Notes: generated by a model not told the origin, from the letters alone. A DNA stretch of 64,000 bases from Ochotona curzoniae (GCF_017591425.1 NW_024465885.1:35224501-35288500); one strand, 5' to 3'. Shown: positions 1-11,865, counted from the first letter of the stretch. Numbers and translations are program-made.

Positions 1-1310
1 TCCTATGTATTTAAGATTCTTCTCTGCTATTTTAAGGGTGCCAGTACTTAGAATTTCTTTCTCAGTTGTGCAGTTATTTGCTACTACAGTCATCAGTTTA
101 TATTTGTTAATTTTTTATACTTTCATCCTGTCAAACTGTTATGGGTTTCAATTCTTTTTTTTTTTTTAATTTCCTTTCATTTCATGACACAATTTCATAG
201 GCTTTGGGATTCCCCCAACCCCTCCCAATTGTCTTTTGTTTGAGTCCTTTGCTCTCCCTTGTGTAGAAACATATCATCTGGGAAACGAGATACTTTTAAT
301 TCCTCATTTTCCAACTAGAGTTATTCTGCCTACTTATTTGTTTATTTATTTATTTAGTGCCCAATAGCTCTAGCTAGGATGTCCAATACTATGTTGGATA
401 ATAGTGGTGAAAGTGTATATCCTTGTACAACTCTAGATATCTTAGTGAAAAATCTTCCAGCTTTTGACTGCTCAGAAGGATGCTAGACTGTTTCCTTTTT
501 TAATTGATTTGATTGTTGTGGAATCTTTCTTTTATGCCTGTGTTGCTTAGCATAGGTAGGATGAAGTGTTGTTGAGTTTAATCTCAGCATCTACTGAAAT
601 GATCTTTCAGTTTTGTTTGTTGTGGAAGTATTTCTCTTTGAAACACAAATAACAGCTTTGCTGGACATATTGTTCTGGACTACTTATTCATTTATTTATT
701 TATTTCCTTTTAGGATCTGAAATATACCACACTATTTTTTTCTGCCTTGTAGAATTTCCTCTGAGACGTCAGCTATGAGACTGATTGAATTGTTTTATAA
801 GATAATTGACTTTTTCACATGCATAGTGAGGTTTATATATATTTTTATGTTGAACAAAAGAAAGCTTGATAATGATGTGTCCTGGGGAAGATTGCTTTTC
901 ATCAATTCTATCGGAAGTTCTCTGTTCCTGCTATATTTTGTTTACCCAATTCTTTCTCAGTGTTAGGAAAGTTCTCAATTATTTCATTGAATATATCCTC
1001 TAACACAGCTTATCTTTCTACAACTTCTTGATCTCCCATAATTTGTATATTTGTCTTTTGATTGTGTCACTTATGTCTGAGTATTTTTCTAAGCTTGACT
1101 CAGTTCCTCTTCCAGCTTTTTGGCTGTTTCAAGGCTAATGTATGCATGAGATGTCTTCCAATTATGAGATTCGTTCTTCTACCTCAGTCATTCTATTGCT
1201 ATGGCTTTCAACTGAATGTGCTGTGTTGTGTTGTGTTCCTCATTTCTAATATTTTGGCTTGATTTTGTTTCAATGTTGCTATTTTAATGTAACATATTTC
1301 TTAAGGTCCT
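1..1310 (-). mobile_element. decayed L1 (LINE-1) fragments, antisense
   Basis: The plus strand reads as the complement of an old L1. About 265-650 resembles the reverse-transcriptase part of L1 ORF2 read backwards (the stretches around 'gctctagctagga' and 'actatgttggataatagtgg' are typical). About 650-1,100 resembles another well-known T-rich antisense L1 segment (block around 'tgatgtgtcctgggg'). A short piece near 160-235 with 'gattcccccaacccctccc' resembles the lagomorph L1 3' UTR and may be a separate nested fragment. Every reading frame is broken, so no L1 protein can be made. Family-level assignment is from memory of L1 sequence patterns, not from alignment. Confidence 0.7.
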
Positions 1311-1335
1311 TGAACTGCTGTGTGCAGTTCTCTCT

Positions 1336-1369
<34 letters not shown>

Positions 1370-2540
1370 TTCTTTATCCAGGAGTTTTTCAGTGTCTCCT
1401 TCAGTCACCTTTGAGGTTGACATAGACTTTTGACCCTTTGCAGGGAAGCCTTAGTAACATTGCTAATTGTGCCTGTCTCTTCTTTTGCCCTTGTTGAAGT
1501 TCTAATTAAGATACTATTCTTCTTGCGGCCATTTTAGCTGTGTCATCCACAGGTCTATAGATGAGTTTACTGATCCTGTTCCTCACCTTGCTCTTTGCCA
1601 GTTCATATGTCATTCCCTCCAGCGAGTTTCAGTCCCGAGCTCTTGTGATATGCTCTACCATGATCTCCACAGATTTAGCTCTTGGTTTACCATACTCGCC
1701 ATCTGTGTGACCCTTTGTTGTTATAGCATTGATACTTGCCCAACTTTTCTTCCACTCATGGTTCCAGCAAGACCCAGGCTTTGGGAGACAGCAGCTATGA
1801 CTTTGATCTAGAAGACAGTGAGGTCAGTGATGCTGACTGTATTGATTTTTTTCCTCTTTTGTACTGGAACTTGCGGGCAATTGGGCCTGGTAAACTTATT
1901 TTGTATGGAGCCTGTGGGATACTATTGTTATTACTTTTCCAGCAGGATGAGGCAATGCATTGAGCTGGAGGAAGGCTTTCCCCTGGCATAATGCATTAAC
2001 ATCTTATGGTTATCTCTTTCCAAAGCCTTTGCTACAGTACTCAAAATGGCACCTGTATGGCACTGGTTCATAACTGGGACAAGAAGTCTAGCTTGTTCGC
2101 ACACCCCGCTGCTTTGTCTGTGCCCCTCTGCTTCTGCTCATGATCAGACTTTAAAAATAAATAAAAATAGCAGAACCCACAGTTATATGACTGAGTTCCC
2201 CTCATGTTCCTGGGGAACTCTCTCCTCCACCTGGCCCCAGTGGATCTCAGATTGTTGCTGGAGTTTCTGTTCCTCTCTGATTTGCTCTCTCCGCTGCCTC
2301 CCCATGTCTATGTGTCTCTTCTTCCACTGGCTTTCATCTATTTTCTGGGAATTCACCCTCTCTGCTTCTCCTTGACAACTGCTTTGTTTGCACAAAGGTT
2401 TCATCCTATTCTGTTATCTCAAAATTATAAAAGCATATTAATGGTAGAATATGTGGAAAGAACAACAATTTTTTTTACTTCATTCAACATACATATGCAA
2501 GCCTTGAATTTTAATCATATATAATAAACACATTGAGGCT
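1311..2540. other. poly-T tract and probable further antisense L1 debris
   Basis: A T run at about 1,340-1,367 is followed by T/C-rich sequence that probably continues the antisense L1, although I do not recognise a specific segment. Near 2,140-2,170 an A-rich stretch (taaaaataaataaaaatag) resembles the tail of an old SINE. Short open frames here carry no protein-family signal. The part from about 2,180 to 2,540 is unassigned. Confidence 0.4.
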
Positions 2541-5217
2541 TTATCAGTTTATTCCATAATAATATTGGTATACTTTTATGCTAGCCACAATTGTTTTGCT
2601 TAATATGCCTAAATTCACATATCTACTCCTCTAAGTCTTTGCTTTTAATACTAAATTCTTATTTTCCCACACTTAATTTTTTATTGTATCAATAAACACT
2701 CCCAGTAATACAATAAGAATATAACAATAGTAGCCAAAAAGAGAAATGAAATAATATTTTATCTTGCATTCAATTCCACCACTTAGTCTATGCCAAGTCA
2801 ATGCAGATATGCAACAAGAGAAATACAGTATTATTCTTATAACTGTTTTTTTAGCCTTAGCGAATTATAAGATACCCAGATTCAAGCTTAAAAATTGTGG
2901 TAATCTTTTACCATATACCATCATGTTGCTGGGTTGCCATATAATGCCAAATAAATATGAAAGTTGGAACACTGACCCAAAAAGGAAGTTACCGAAGATT
3001 TTTTATATGAAGAAGTTCCTGCAGGTTTTCAGACACAGAAAATGTCACGGACTTAAAATCTATTGTTCCTATTCTGATCACCACACCCGTTTCATACAAA
3101 AGCAGCAATGCAATATCAAAATTATTTTAAATTATAAATGGAAAATAGTAGACCACAACGGTAAGAAGACAAACAAAAACAAAAAGAAGTCATTCCATAT
3201 TCTGTTGATAAAAAATCAGTTTAGAATTTGTTTACTTCTAATTTCATTGGAGTGTTGCCCAAGCATGTTTTCCTATTTGAAGACCTATAACTGAAAGAAA
3301 AAGCAAAATTATTCCCATTTATTTAAGATTTTGATTCATCCTTTTTCGTAGCTCCATTTCTAAAACTATTTGTGCTAAAATATGCCCCTTCATGTCAAAT
3401 ATTTTTCTGCTTGCAATCAGAAAACAAGAACAACGATTTATTTCAATTTGTCTTACGTTATCTGAAAAATACTACATCAATTTTGTTTTAGTAGAGTATC
3501 ACAACAACAACAACAAAAGAAAAACTTAGACACTTCAGATATAGCTTAAGTTATTTTCTGACATATTTTCTGGATTGTTTTAAATGATTGGATGAACCAA
3601 AACTCTTAAGGTGATTAGAATCTCTATGGAACTTGGAGTATTGTGGGACATTCTTCGTGTTTCCTAGACATGTTCTGAGTTTGTACTTGAGTTATATTAA
3701 GAAAGATGAAAACAAGTTGATGTGAATTTCTTTTTCTTGAAGAATACTTAATCAATAGAATCCTAACTGATCATGAAAGGGCAAATATTGTCAGGGTCAG
3801 TCACCCTGGTCGAATTTTCTGAGATCCAAGCAAGAAGAGGAAATAGACTATCTTCTACCACCAAGCAAGAGAACCCTTGCTTCTTCACTGATGGAAAGAA
3901 GTTGACCCATTTGTATCTTCAAAGTAAATAGAAGGGGGAAAAGTAAGTTTAAAAAATGCACTTAAAAAAGTAATTTAAAAGTCTTTTTTTTTTTTTTTTC
4001 CACAGGTGGAGCTGAACAAATAAATGCCCTGCCATTAGATAAGCCTGTTTGAGATAAATGATGGGTATTTACATTTGAGAGAGTGCTTACCTTAATAGAA
4101 AGCATGGAGGGGGAAAAGTGGTTTTGGCAAGTCTGTAAAATTATGTCAGAGGTGATCAGTTGGGCAATTTTCAGAGGTGACTAATGGCACACTTTTCACT
4201 GTGAATGAATTGTTATTGATGACAATCGGAGGGAAAGGCAAACATCAAGCAGTAGTCTTGGCTTTGCCTCAGTATAGTCTGACTTTAAAATCGAATGGCA
4301 TGATTCCAGCACTGTTTTACTTCGATTCTTAGTAAGGTAAACTAATAATGGCAAAGTGCATTGTAGAATGGTGGGGAAGTAATACAATGAAATTCAGTTG
4401 CTAAAAAAGATTGTACTAATACAGTAAAATAGAGCTCTATGTGAATGAAAAGATACATATATAAACATTTAAACAAAGTGCTCATCCTGTTGTTCAAGGT
4501 AAGAAATAATATAAATTTTGTTTATATGAGTATGCTTGTCATATGATACAAAATAGTGAATTTGTTACAATATCTTTCTTTTCTAAAAATATAAAATGTA
4601 TGAATCCTTTAACGTAAGTGGACATAAACCCATACTAATGTAAAAAAAATCATCAAGATCATATTTAAAAGTAACACTGAGTATGGCTATTGACAGATCA
4701 TTTCAGGCACGTGAATATTAGGGGAAAAGTAATTTTAAAATTATTAGCTTGATTTTTAAAACACCAAACATAATTTTGCTCTCCATTTTTCCCTTCTATA
4801 TCAGCTCAATGGAATATTTTCAACCCTTTGCCATTAACTGGCAGTACTGTTATCTGAATATCAGCTAATGCCAGGCCTCTTAACTCTTGCATCCAACAAA
4901 AACATTGAGGCAGAATTTGTGCAAAAGAGTCTGAAGAAAGCAGTCATGTCATAGAGGCATCATCGAAGTATGAGTGCAGCCCCATTAATAAAATTACAGA
5001 AACGACACAATGTCATTGCATATGTCTTATTTTGCCTGCTTTCTATATTCACAGTAGTTGGTAAAATACTTTTTCAGGTCAGGCTATGGTGTTTTTGTTC
5101 CACCTATTGTCTCTTTAAGATTTCAGAAATCTGGATAGCAATTCTCTTTCTGTAATGTTCCAATTAAACTCCATTTTAAACTTAATAATCTGCTATCAAA
5201 AGAAATTAAACATATTA
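2541..5217. other. AT-rich sequence without recognisable gene
   Basis: I see no exon, RNA gene or clear repeat. A 176-codon open frame at 2,764-3,294 (+) has no recognisable domain and is what chance would give in such AT-rich DNA. A poly-T run followed by a CACAGG at about 3,986-4,006 mimics a splice acceptor, but no open frame or donor supports an exon. Confidence 0.5.
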
Positions 5218-5233
5218 CCACCTTCTTGTTTTT
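5218..5233. repeat. target-site duplication, left copy (16 bp)
   Basis: CCACCTTCTTGTTTTT occurs here and, unchanged, at 8,426-8,441. The two copies bracket the 3.19-kb element. They are of the length and T-rich character made by L1 endonuclease-primed insertion, with the T-rich side next to the element's tail on the left. Confidence 0.85.
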
Positions 5234-8200
5234 TTATTTCTTTTATTATATTTTGGCAATCTTTACATTGTTGATTAGGGTAAAAAGTTACAAGGACTAA
5301 AGGGAATATTGAGGAGAAGCCCCACCCAGTCTCCCGCCCACCCCTGGTCCAGGATGTAGGGCATGCTCTGGAGACCCTTGCTCAAGTGGTCCCGGTAGTT
5401 CACCAGTTATGCATCGCTGCCAATCTCACTACTCCAGGCACTATCAGGCTGTTGAAGAATCCACTGATTGACATAGTCCATCACAGAGTCTCCCTTTGTC
5501 CAGTGTTTCGCTGCCAAAATATAGCTGTGGTGGTTGATTGACCTGTTCTATCTTCCATCTCTTCTTGGTTAAGGTTCTGGGTCTGCCATTTTGATTGAGG
5601 GGATCCCAAAAGAAATTTGAGGTATTCCCAGATCAGATTCCTATATGTACTAGCAAGTACAGGACCTGGCACAGTCCATCTCCCCGATCAGCTAGTGGTT
5701 GCAATTGCTGGTATGGTTCTGTCTTCAGCCTCGACTTACACTTTAACCAATGGGTGTTGCAGTCAGCCTGGTTCTGTCCATCACATACTCAGCTATCACA
5801 TAAACCAGTGGGAGTTGCAGACCAGTCAGTGTGACCCACAGTAACCCCCACCAGGCCTGCCCCCTACCCTGGTTTGCCAGTATGTGTAGCAGACTAGTTC
5901 AGTCTTCCCCATATCCCATTTGGCTCTCGTAAATGTCGAAGGATGTTGGAGCTTAGCTCCATCCAACCAGTTCAACTATCCAGCCCTCACAGATGTCAGT
6001 TGAGTGCCTCTCTGTCTAGCCACCCCAGCCCCTGTCCTAGTTATTGTGTGCCCTCCCATGGGAGTGGTAACCCAAGAGGGAGGATCCCACTATTTCCTTC
6101 CCAGGTCTCTCTCACTCCTGGATTATGCCCTAGTGCCAGCTTCTGTTACAGGTAAGCCCCAACAAGTCTCACCCACTCTAGTTTTGTTAGCACCAGTAGG
6201 AATAGTCCACCCATCCTGGCTCTTCCTTAATCTAGTTCACATGAGGTGCACGGGTACCGTAGCCCTGCCTAGTCTGGTCTATCCCCATCCCAGCCCACAC
6301 TCTCCAAGGAGAGTAGCTGTCCAACAAGGGAACCACCCCTGATTCCGCTGTTGGCTCTGCCCATCCCTTCCTAATTCTCACGTATGTGGGTTGGGTGCTG
6401 TGGTCAGATCTGGTACAGTCAACCTCACCTTGGAATTCTGTGTTGTGTAATGCTTATGCCACTGTCAAACCTGGCTCAACCCACACTCTGCTCCGGTGTT
6501 CAGATTTGCCAGTTGCCCACGTGGACTGTTTCAGCCTGGTCTGCCCCCAACCCATGCCAAATGTATGCCAGTGGAACACTTTCCATAACCTCTTCTGGGC
6601 TGTTTCCTTCCATGCTTCTTGTGCTTATTTGTAGGGTCTGGGTCCTGTCAGAGGAATTGCCCAGGCTCCTCCATCAGAACCTGTCCTGGTGCCAGGTTTC
6701 ATGCTTACCAGTGGGTCCATGGGCCAACACTACTCAGTTCACCTCCTGTCCTAGCAGGAGCAGTAGCTTTTCTTAACTGGCCTTCAACCCATTCTGATTA
6801 TTGCTGTTGGATGTTTCGGCCCAGCCATGGCTAGTCCATACCCACATATAGCACATACGTGGCTCAGTCCATGTCACATATACCCTGGTCCTCCAGAACA
6901 CCAGAAGGTGTTGCAGTCTGACCTGGCCCGGTGTGTCAAGTCCCAGTCCACACTTGTGCCAAGGGAGACTACAACTGTATCCCGACCAGAACGCAGCCCC
7001 ATTCCAGCCTGTGCGCCCCTTGGTAGGAACCTCCACCCAGCCAGGAACTCCCCCAGCTCCCCAACCTGGCCTGTTCCCAGCCAGGGTTGAGTGTGCCAGT
7101 GGTTGCTTTGGCTCAGCTCATCACAGTCCCGCCTCTGTTGCAACTTCTGCCTTAGACACTGTGGCTCATTGTCTGTGGCTCACATAGACCAATTGATGCA
7201 AGAACCTAGCTAGGCATGTCTGTGGTCCATCCTGGTTTCTAATTTAACTTGTGGGCTAAGGTTTGCTCAGTACTGCCTGGGGCACCCGATCCATCACCTT
7301 TTCATACACTGACAAGCAATTGGAGCTACTTTGTCCAGCTTGTCTGACCCCAAGGTCTGGACCTCCTGTTCACCAGTGGGAGCTATGTTTCACCAGGGGA
7401 ATTTCTCCCTTTCAACCCCACACAGACAAAATTCTCATACATGCCGTTGGGTTTTAGGCCACTACCTGGAGCAGACTGGCCTTCCTGTTGACCTTGCATG
7501 AGTTGGTGAACGTAGCAGCCCGACCCACCCCACACCCTATTCAGGGTATACATTAGGGTGCTGCTGTCTTGACCTGTCCAGACTGTTGAGGATTACTTTA
7601 TCTGTGGTTGATGGTAAGTTATTTGGTCACACCCAGCTTAGACGGTCATCATCCCCACTCCTAAGCCATTCAGTGGGGTTAGAATTTCCACAGGGTATGG
7701 CACACACATTCCCCACACAATCTACCCCTGGATATGGTTCTCAAATGCTAGTTAATGGTAAGGCCCTGCCTACTGTGACCCATCTGCTAATCCATCATTA
7801 TGTCAGGTAATGGGAACATCCTGCTGGATATGCCCAGAGTCTTAGCATTTGAATGAACTGTTATTCAGTGCTCAGCATTATTAAGTAATTACAAGTTCTT
7901 CAAAGGAAGATTTACTGTCATTGGGAATATTTAGGATTGATTCATGGCCCGAAAGCATTGTGGGTTCAGCATGGAGCTACCTAAGCAGCAAATCAAAGAA
8001 CCAAAATTGAAGAGCTCCCAGGCTGGGCGGACAACAGGCAGAGCCTGTCACCAAATGGTGAACTAGCCGCCCCGGAGCAGCTCACCACGTGCCCATGGTG
8101 GCTGGCCTGATTGATCCAGGCATGACACGACCCCATCCTAAGGACCCTCTGCAGCCAAGTGGCTGCTGAAAGTTTTAATCCCCAGGTTCAAGGACCCACC

Positions 8201-8425
8201 CCTTCCTGGTCCCATCCCCACCTCAAGCCAAAGGCGAGCTGTGGGCGGGCACGGACCCGCCTAACAAAGCCATGGAGCATTACCCCAAAGAGGGCAGCTC
8301 ACAGGGCTGTGACAGGTTCAGGAGCTGCTTACCAAATGCCTGTGGTGGCTGGTGTGTGTGATCCAGGCATGAGACGCACCCATTTGAGGCACCCGGCAGC
8401 CATGTGGCTGCTGGAAGTTTAAATC
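5234..8425 (-). mobile_element. 3.19-kb GC-rich non-coding retroposed element
   Basis: The element lies between perfect 16-bp duplications. Its left edge reads, on the minus strand, AATAAAAGAAATAAAAAAA: a polyadenylation signal and A-rich tail. It is therefore a retroposed RNA copy whose 3' end is at about 5,234. Its 5' end (right side) has two imperfect tandem units of about 250 bp; the interior is GC-rich and rich in CCTGG/CCAGG words. No long open frame resembles ORF1p, ORF2p or a retroviral protein; frames of 60-130 codons occur on both strands with no shared signature. I do not recognise the family. It could be a prematurely polyadenylated L1 5' region, a lagomorph-specific non-autonomous composite mobilised by L1 (comparable in principle to SVA), or a retrocopy of a long non-coding RNA. 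Confidence 0.75.
5242..5247 (-). promoter_or_regulatory. polyadenylation signal of the 3.19-kb element
   Basis: TTTATT on the plus strand (AATAAA on the minus strand) lies a few bases before the A-rich tail that marks the element's 3' end. Confidence 0.6.
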
Positions 8426-8428
8426 CCA
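8096..8428 (-). repeat. two tandem monomer-like units at the 5' end of the element
   Basis: Plus-strand positions 8,096-8,182 and 8,345-8,428 carry diverged copies of one unit. Both contain GGTGGCTGG, then GATCCAGGCATGA, then GCAGCCA, then GTGGCTGCTG and AAGTTT at matching spacing. The period is about 248 bp. Tandem 5' units are a known layout for L1 promoters in other mammals; that these act as promoters is inference. Confidence 0.6.
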
Positions 8429-8441
8429 CCTTCTTGTTTTT
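8426..8441. repeat. target-site duplication, right copy (16 bp)
   Basis: Exact copy of positions 5,218-5,233. It fixes the 5' boundary of the minus-strand element. Confidence 0.85.
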
Positions 8442-8559
8442 AGGAGTGGTTAGGAATAATTATGAAAATATACTTGTCCGTTACTTTTAACTACTTCAAA
8501 AGTTCGTAGAAATTGAATTTGTTTACTTTTACCTTATTTTGTTCCATTTTATCTTCAAG

Positions 8560-8760
8560 GTAGAAATAGATTTCCTCTGCTGACCCTCTCTGTAGACGCC
8601 CACAGTGGATAGGTCTGAGCTTGGCTGAAGCCCAGACTCAGCACTTAAACACGTCTCTCATGTGGGTGCCTGAATTACAACCACTTGAGCCAGCCAGCAC
8701 CCGTGCTTTAAGGGTGTGTACTAGCAGGATACTGCAGGCAGGAAGCACAGATTAGGGGCA
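8560..8760 (-). repeat. decayed SINE-like fragment
   Basis: The block around 'ggataggtctgagc' and the stretch with 'catgtgggtgcctgaatta' resemble the antisense interior of older lagomorph SINEs. The copy is heavily mutated, has no clear ends, and the family is not certain. The rest of 8,442-9,036 is AT-rich and holds nothing I recognise. Confidence 0.4.
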
Positions 8761-9036
8761 TATCTCTCCAGTAAGCATCCTATGGCCCAAACTAAACATC
8801 TGCCCTGATTGTGAGCTCTTTTCATTTCTCTTTTTAAGTTCATTCATAACACAATATTGTGTTAAAGTTCTACATAAAAAAACTTTCACTCAGTTCAATA
8901 AACACTGGACTAAAGCCTTTGACACTTAAAAATAAAAGTCCTCTCACACACATAAGAAGGAATTTCAGAAAGATTATGGAACAATTAATGAAAATTACCT
9001 ATATTTAGATCCAAAATGTTTTATAATTCTATAAGT

Positions 9037-9042
9037 GGAATC
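9037..9042. repeat. 6-bp target-site duplication, left copy (GGAATC)
   Basis: GGAATC directly precedes the left LTR and is repeated at 17,430-17,435 directly after the right LTR. Six base pairs is the duplication size of class II (betaretrovirus/ERVK-type) integrases. Confidence 0.93.
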
Positions 9043-9165
9043 TGCCGGAGTCCAGCTCCAGCCGAGTTCGGAGCTCGGGAAGGGTGCGTGGAGTCGGCGA
9101 TAAAGAAAGACACAGACACAGGCATTTGGTGCGTTCTTCCAACCGCTCAGGAAAAAACTGTCCTT

Positions 9166-9171
9166 TTTATT
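9166..9171 (-). promoter_or_regulatory. candidate polyadenylation signal in the 3' LTR
   Basis: TTTATT on the plus strand gives AATAAA on the minus strand, placed between the long U3 and the LTR end. The same signal is at 16,411-16,416 in the 5' LTR. Confidence 0.55.
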
Positions 9172-10080
9172 TTCTCAAAACCCTTCTCAAGCTTCTACAC
9201 AAGCAACTATTCTATTTTTTTTTCTTTTCAAAATTAAGGGGGCATGTACAGACATTTGGTCACTCTGTCTGTACTCAAGGCTAAGCAGGTGCTCCTAAAG
9301 ATAATTTTGCAAAATACTGCATTCATATTCTTCAAAGCAAGCTATTGTTTATCCTTCAACAGTAGCCATGGAGCAACAGCCAGGACTCCAAGGCCAAGGC
9401 ACATGCGATTATCTGCTAATCAGTAGTACTTTCCCACCACATTTTTACTTCTACAATTTACCCATCATTTAATGGGAAAATAGGTTATAAGGGAAAAAAC
9501 CTAAAATCTAAAATAGAAACTTCAAATGTTAAATCTCCCTACAACTATAGACCCCTACAGCCCCATAAACAATAAGACAATAATCAAAAGCATTTTTCTT
9601 TAATAAAAGCATCCTTAATCCTCTAGCTAAAAATTATAAAAGCGGCTAAAACAGTTACATTTTCTATATTCCAAAAAAATTGCAAAGACAGGCTAGCCTT
9701 TGAGATAACAATAACTATATTTATTGCCATAGCAGTTTCAGCTCTCACTCCCATCACTTGTATTAATATTTAGGATATTTTCAAGCCCCTTCCCAGAAGG
9801 TGTGCTATATGTCTGGGCCCGATTTCAGGGCAATGGGTAGGTACACAATAAGGTGTCCAGAAATGGCATGGGTTTAATTGTGCTCCTGTGTGTAAATTGT
9901 CAAAGGCCCACTCACCAAGATATTATCAGTGACACTAACTCTCAAGCTCACGTTGGTGATAAAAGCCATCCCACAGGGGCAAACACTGCCTCAATAGATT
10001 GCAAAATTCTTAGTGGGGTGCTTGAGTGTCCATGCAGCCAGGGGGTAAAACAGTATCAAGGTGGTCGGAGAGACTTCCGC

Positions 10081-10127
10081 CGGGCCTTGCCACACAGCTG
10101 GAAACTCCCCCGGGCCTTGCCGCACAG
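10081..10127 (-). repeat. direct repeat in LTR U3 (two 17-bp copies)
   Basis: CGGGCCTTGCCACACAG at 10,081-10,097 and CGGGCCTTGCCGCACAG at 10,111-10,127 differ at one base and are spaced 30 bp apart. The same pair occurs in the other LTR at 17,326-17,372. Repeats in U3 often carry enhancer sites; no specific factor is claimed. Confidence 0.7.
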
Positions 10128-10184
10128 GGGAGCTGTTCTCATCACACCCTCGTGTCATCCACACCCACTGCGCGGACCCCAGCA

Positions 10185-10199
10185 TCTCCCCCTTTTTTA
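10185..10199 (-). promoter_or_regulatory. polypurine tract
   Basis: On the minus strand AAAAAAGGGGGAGA directly abuts the 3' LTR start (TGCTGG). This is the plus-strand primer site and independently fixes the provirus orientation and the LTR boundary. Confidence 0.9.
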
Positions 10200-10258
10200 T
10201 TATTAAGTTGGAGGATGTGCAGTGCTCTGTGAGTGGCTTAAATCATGGAGCTCAAATG

Positions 10259-11110
10259 TTAGAAGATGACTGGGCCAAGAAACAACACAGAAAGGAGAAC
10301 AATTAGCGTGATTCCCAAATTAATAAAGAAAGAAGAAAAGTTCTTCTTAGAAATAAAAGATGAAAGAGATTGTAAAAATTGATTAGCAACACCTCCCGTG
10401 GAAATGGCCTGAAGGTGAGAGTGAGAGGTAGTAGAATTTTGGGCATATAATTTTTGGATGCTAAAAATATTAGATGTACTATTCCATACACTATGGAGAT
10501 GAGCTTTAACATCAATCCAGGAGACATTTGAGTAAGTGTAAGGCAGCGGAGTAACACAGATCCATTTTTAATTACTATGACAAGTGGCACCTAATCTAAT
10601 TTTTAAATATAGAATTTCATTGCTAATATAAATTATTGCCTCTTCTAATAATTAGTCTAGTCTCTAAATTTTTATCAATACCTTCCTAGGTAAACAAAGC
10701 AAGACTAATATTACGAGAAAGGGTATTAACATGATGGGCTGTATGAACTTGCTCTGTCAGGGCAGTCACTGAAGCTGCAACAGATCCAATAAGGGTAATA
10801 AAGGAAGTGAGACTTAAAAATAAGGAAATCACAAAACATTTAGGATCTGATAAAGCTGTAGAAACTGATTCTAAAGTATAAAGAGCAGCATCATCATACC
10901 ACAACTCAGCCAAATTTACAGGTAACCATATATATGAGGGTCTTTTTAAGATGACAAAAATATCAAGCATCAGGAAAAAATTAAGACAATTAGTAACAAT
11001 ACACAATACAAATTGCAATATTCACAGAGTCATTCTGGGAAAAGGAGAGGGAATCTCAGGATCCCTGTGTAAGGGAAAGATAAGTTATTTATCAGAAGTC
11101 CTTTTGGAAG
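10259..11110 (-). pseudogene. env: env remnant (end of surface subunit and transmembrane subunit)
   Basis: A 110-residue frame at 10,686-11,018 looks like the end of the surface subunit running into the transmembrane subunit. It has a small and hydrophobic stretch (SFITLIGSVAASVTALTEQV) like a betaretroviral fusion peptide, followed by helix-forming sequence. Further on, in another frame, a hydrophobic anchor (LGITLIVLLSVLFLGPVIF) precedes a stop at 10,259-10,261, about 60 bp before the polypurine tract. The pieces are in different frames with stops between them, and most of the surface subunit is missing, so no functional envelope is encoded. Assignment rests on position and hydrophobic pattern. 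Confidence 0.75.
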
Positions 11111-11361
11111 GTAGCTTGAGTCCTGTGCAGGAATGTCTTCAGTGGTAGAGGGTAGATCAGTAGATGTATTTGTGATGTGTCCTCATGGCAGGTGTTGATC
11201 CTCTGTACAGACTTGGCTCTTAAAACATTTCCAGGTGGAAGTGTCTGTTTGGCCTCAGTAAGGGTAGCACTGAGGCTAGCAAAACTCTCTTCTGTTGTTT
11301 GTAGTAACATAAGTTTACCATGGTCTTTCAGATGGTTCACATATATAGATGGAGAATACAA
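11092..11361 (-). pseudogene. unassigned 89-codon frame in the env-proximal region
   Basis: This open frame lies just upstream of the env remnant on the coding strand of the provirus. Its product is serine, threonine and leucine rich with no motif I recognise. By position it could be a decayed piece of the envelope surface subunit or of the pol/env junction. It may equally be a chance frame. Confidence 0.3.
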
Positions 11362-11740
11362 GGTGGATTATGATAAAGATTTTGCCAAGATGACTAGGGA
11401 ATATTTCAGTCACAGACATCTGTTCTTTCAAATAATATTTCTGTAACAACAAACTCCAAAAATCAATTAAAAGTATAGCAATTCCTAATCAGTAAAAACA
11501 GACAGTATGATAACAATTAAAATAAAAATTTCTATAATAATTCTAATTGGAAAAAAATGGCATAAAACTAAGATCTATTATGTGTCTATTTCTCATTTGA
11601 ACTCAAGGAACATTGAAACCAAGCAGTAAAACACACACACACCTCTTTTTTTTTCTTAAAATACACTTTAGATGACTGTAAAAGTAAAATTTCAAATAAT
11701 CGTAATAAAAGACATACATCAACACAGACATAGGTGGCCA
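11362..11740 (-). other. AT-rich internal provirus segment, no recognisable coding
   Basis: No retroviral motif is visible here. The base composition is AT-rich, unlike gag and the LTRs, and it contains a short AC run near 11,630-11,642. It lies between the env remnant and the leader-like block of the captured element. Confidence 0.5.
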
Positions 11741-11865
11741 CCACATTCACTCAATTTTAAAAGCTAATGGTCCATAATGATGTCTTGTATGGACCCTGAC
11801 TCAAGAGATTGTGTTGCACCCAGCCTCTTGAGTCCCAGATGAGTACTCAAAACAAGCAAATTTGA

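Larger units (their letters stand above)
9043..10184 (-). mobile_element. 3' LTR of the provirus (1,142 bp)
   Basis: On the minus strand it begins TGCTGGGGTCC and ends GGACTCCGGCA, the TG...CA ends required by integrase. An AATAAA lies about 125 bp from the LTR end (9,166-9,171), so R and U5 occupy roughly the last 120 bp before the boundary and U3 is long, about 1 kb. U3 contains a 17-bp direct repeat near its outer end (10,081-10,097 and 10,111-10,127). Short open frames inside are not supported as genes. Confidence 0.93.

Noticed and set aside
2764..3294. 176-codon open frame, the longest outside the provirus
   Set aside because: No domain, no codon or composition signal, AT-driven residues (Lys, Asn, Ile, Tyr), and no exon context. 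Consistent with chance in AT-rich DNA.
3960..4010. Splice-acceptor-like poly-T plus CACAGG
   Set aside because: No donor, no open frame and no composition change downstream; likely an old poly-T.
5595..7187. Series of 70-130 codon frames on both strands in GC-rich DNA
   Set aside because: They lie inside the 3.19-kb retroposed element, overlap one another in several frames, and none resembles a known protein. GC-rich DNA simply has few stops.
9016..10206. Open frames in the left LTR, with duplicates in the right LTR
   Set aside because: They run against the provirus's transcription or are short; they repeat only because the LTRs repeat. Not the superantigen-type frame known in one mouse virus, as they are on the opposite strand and much shorter.
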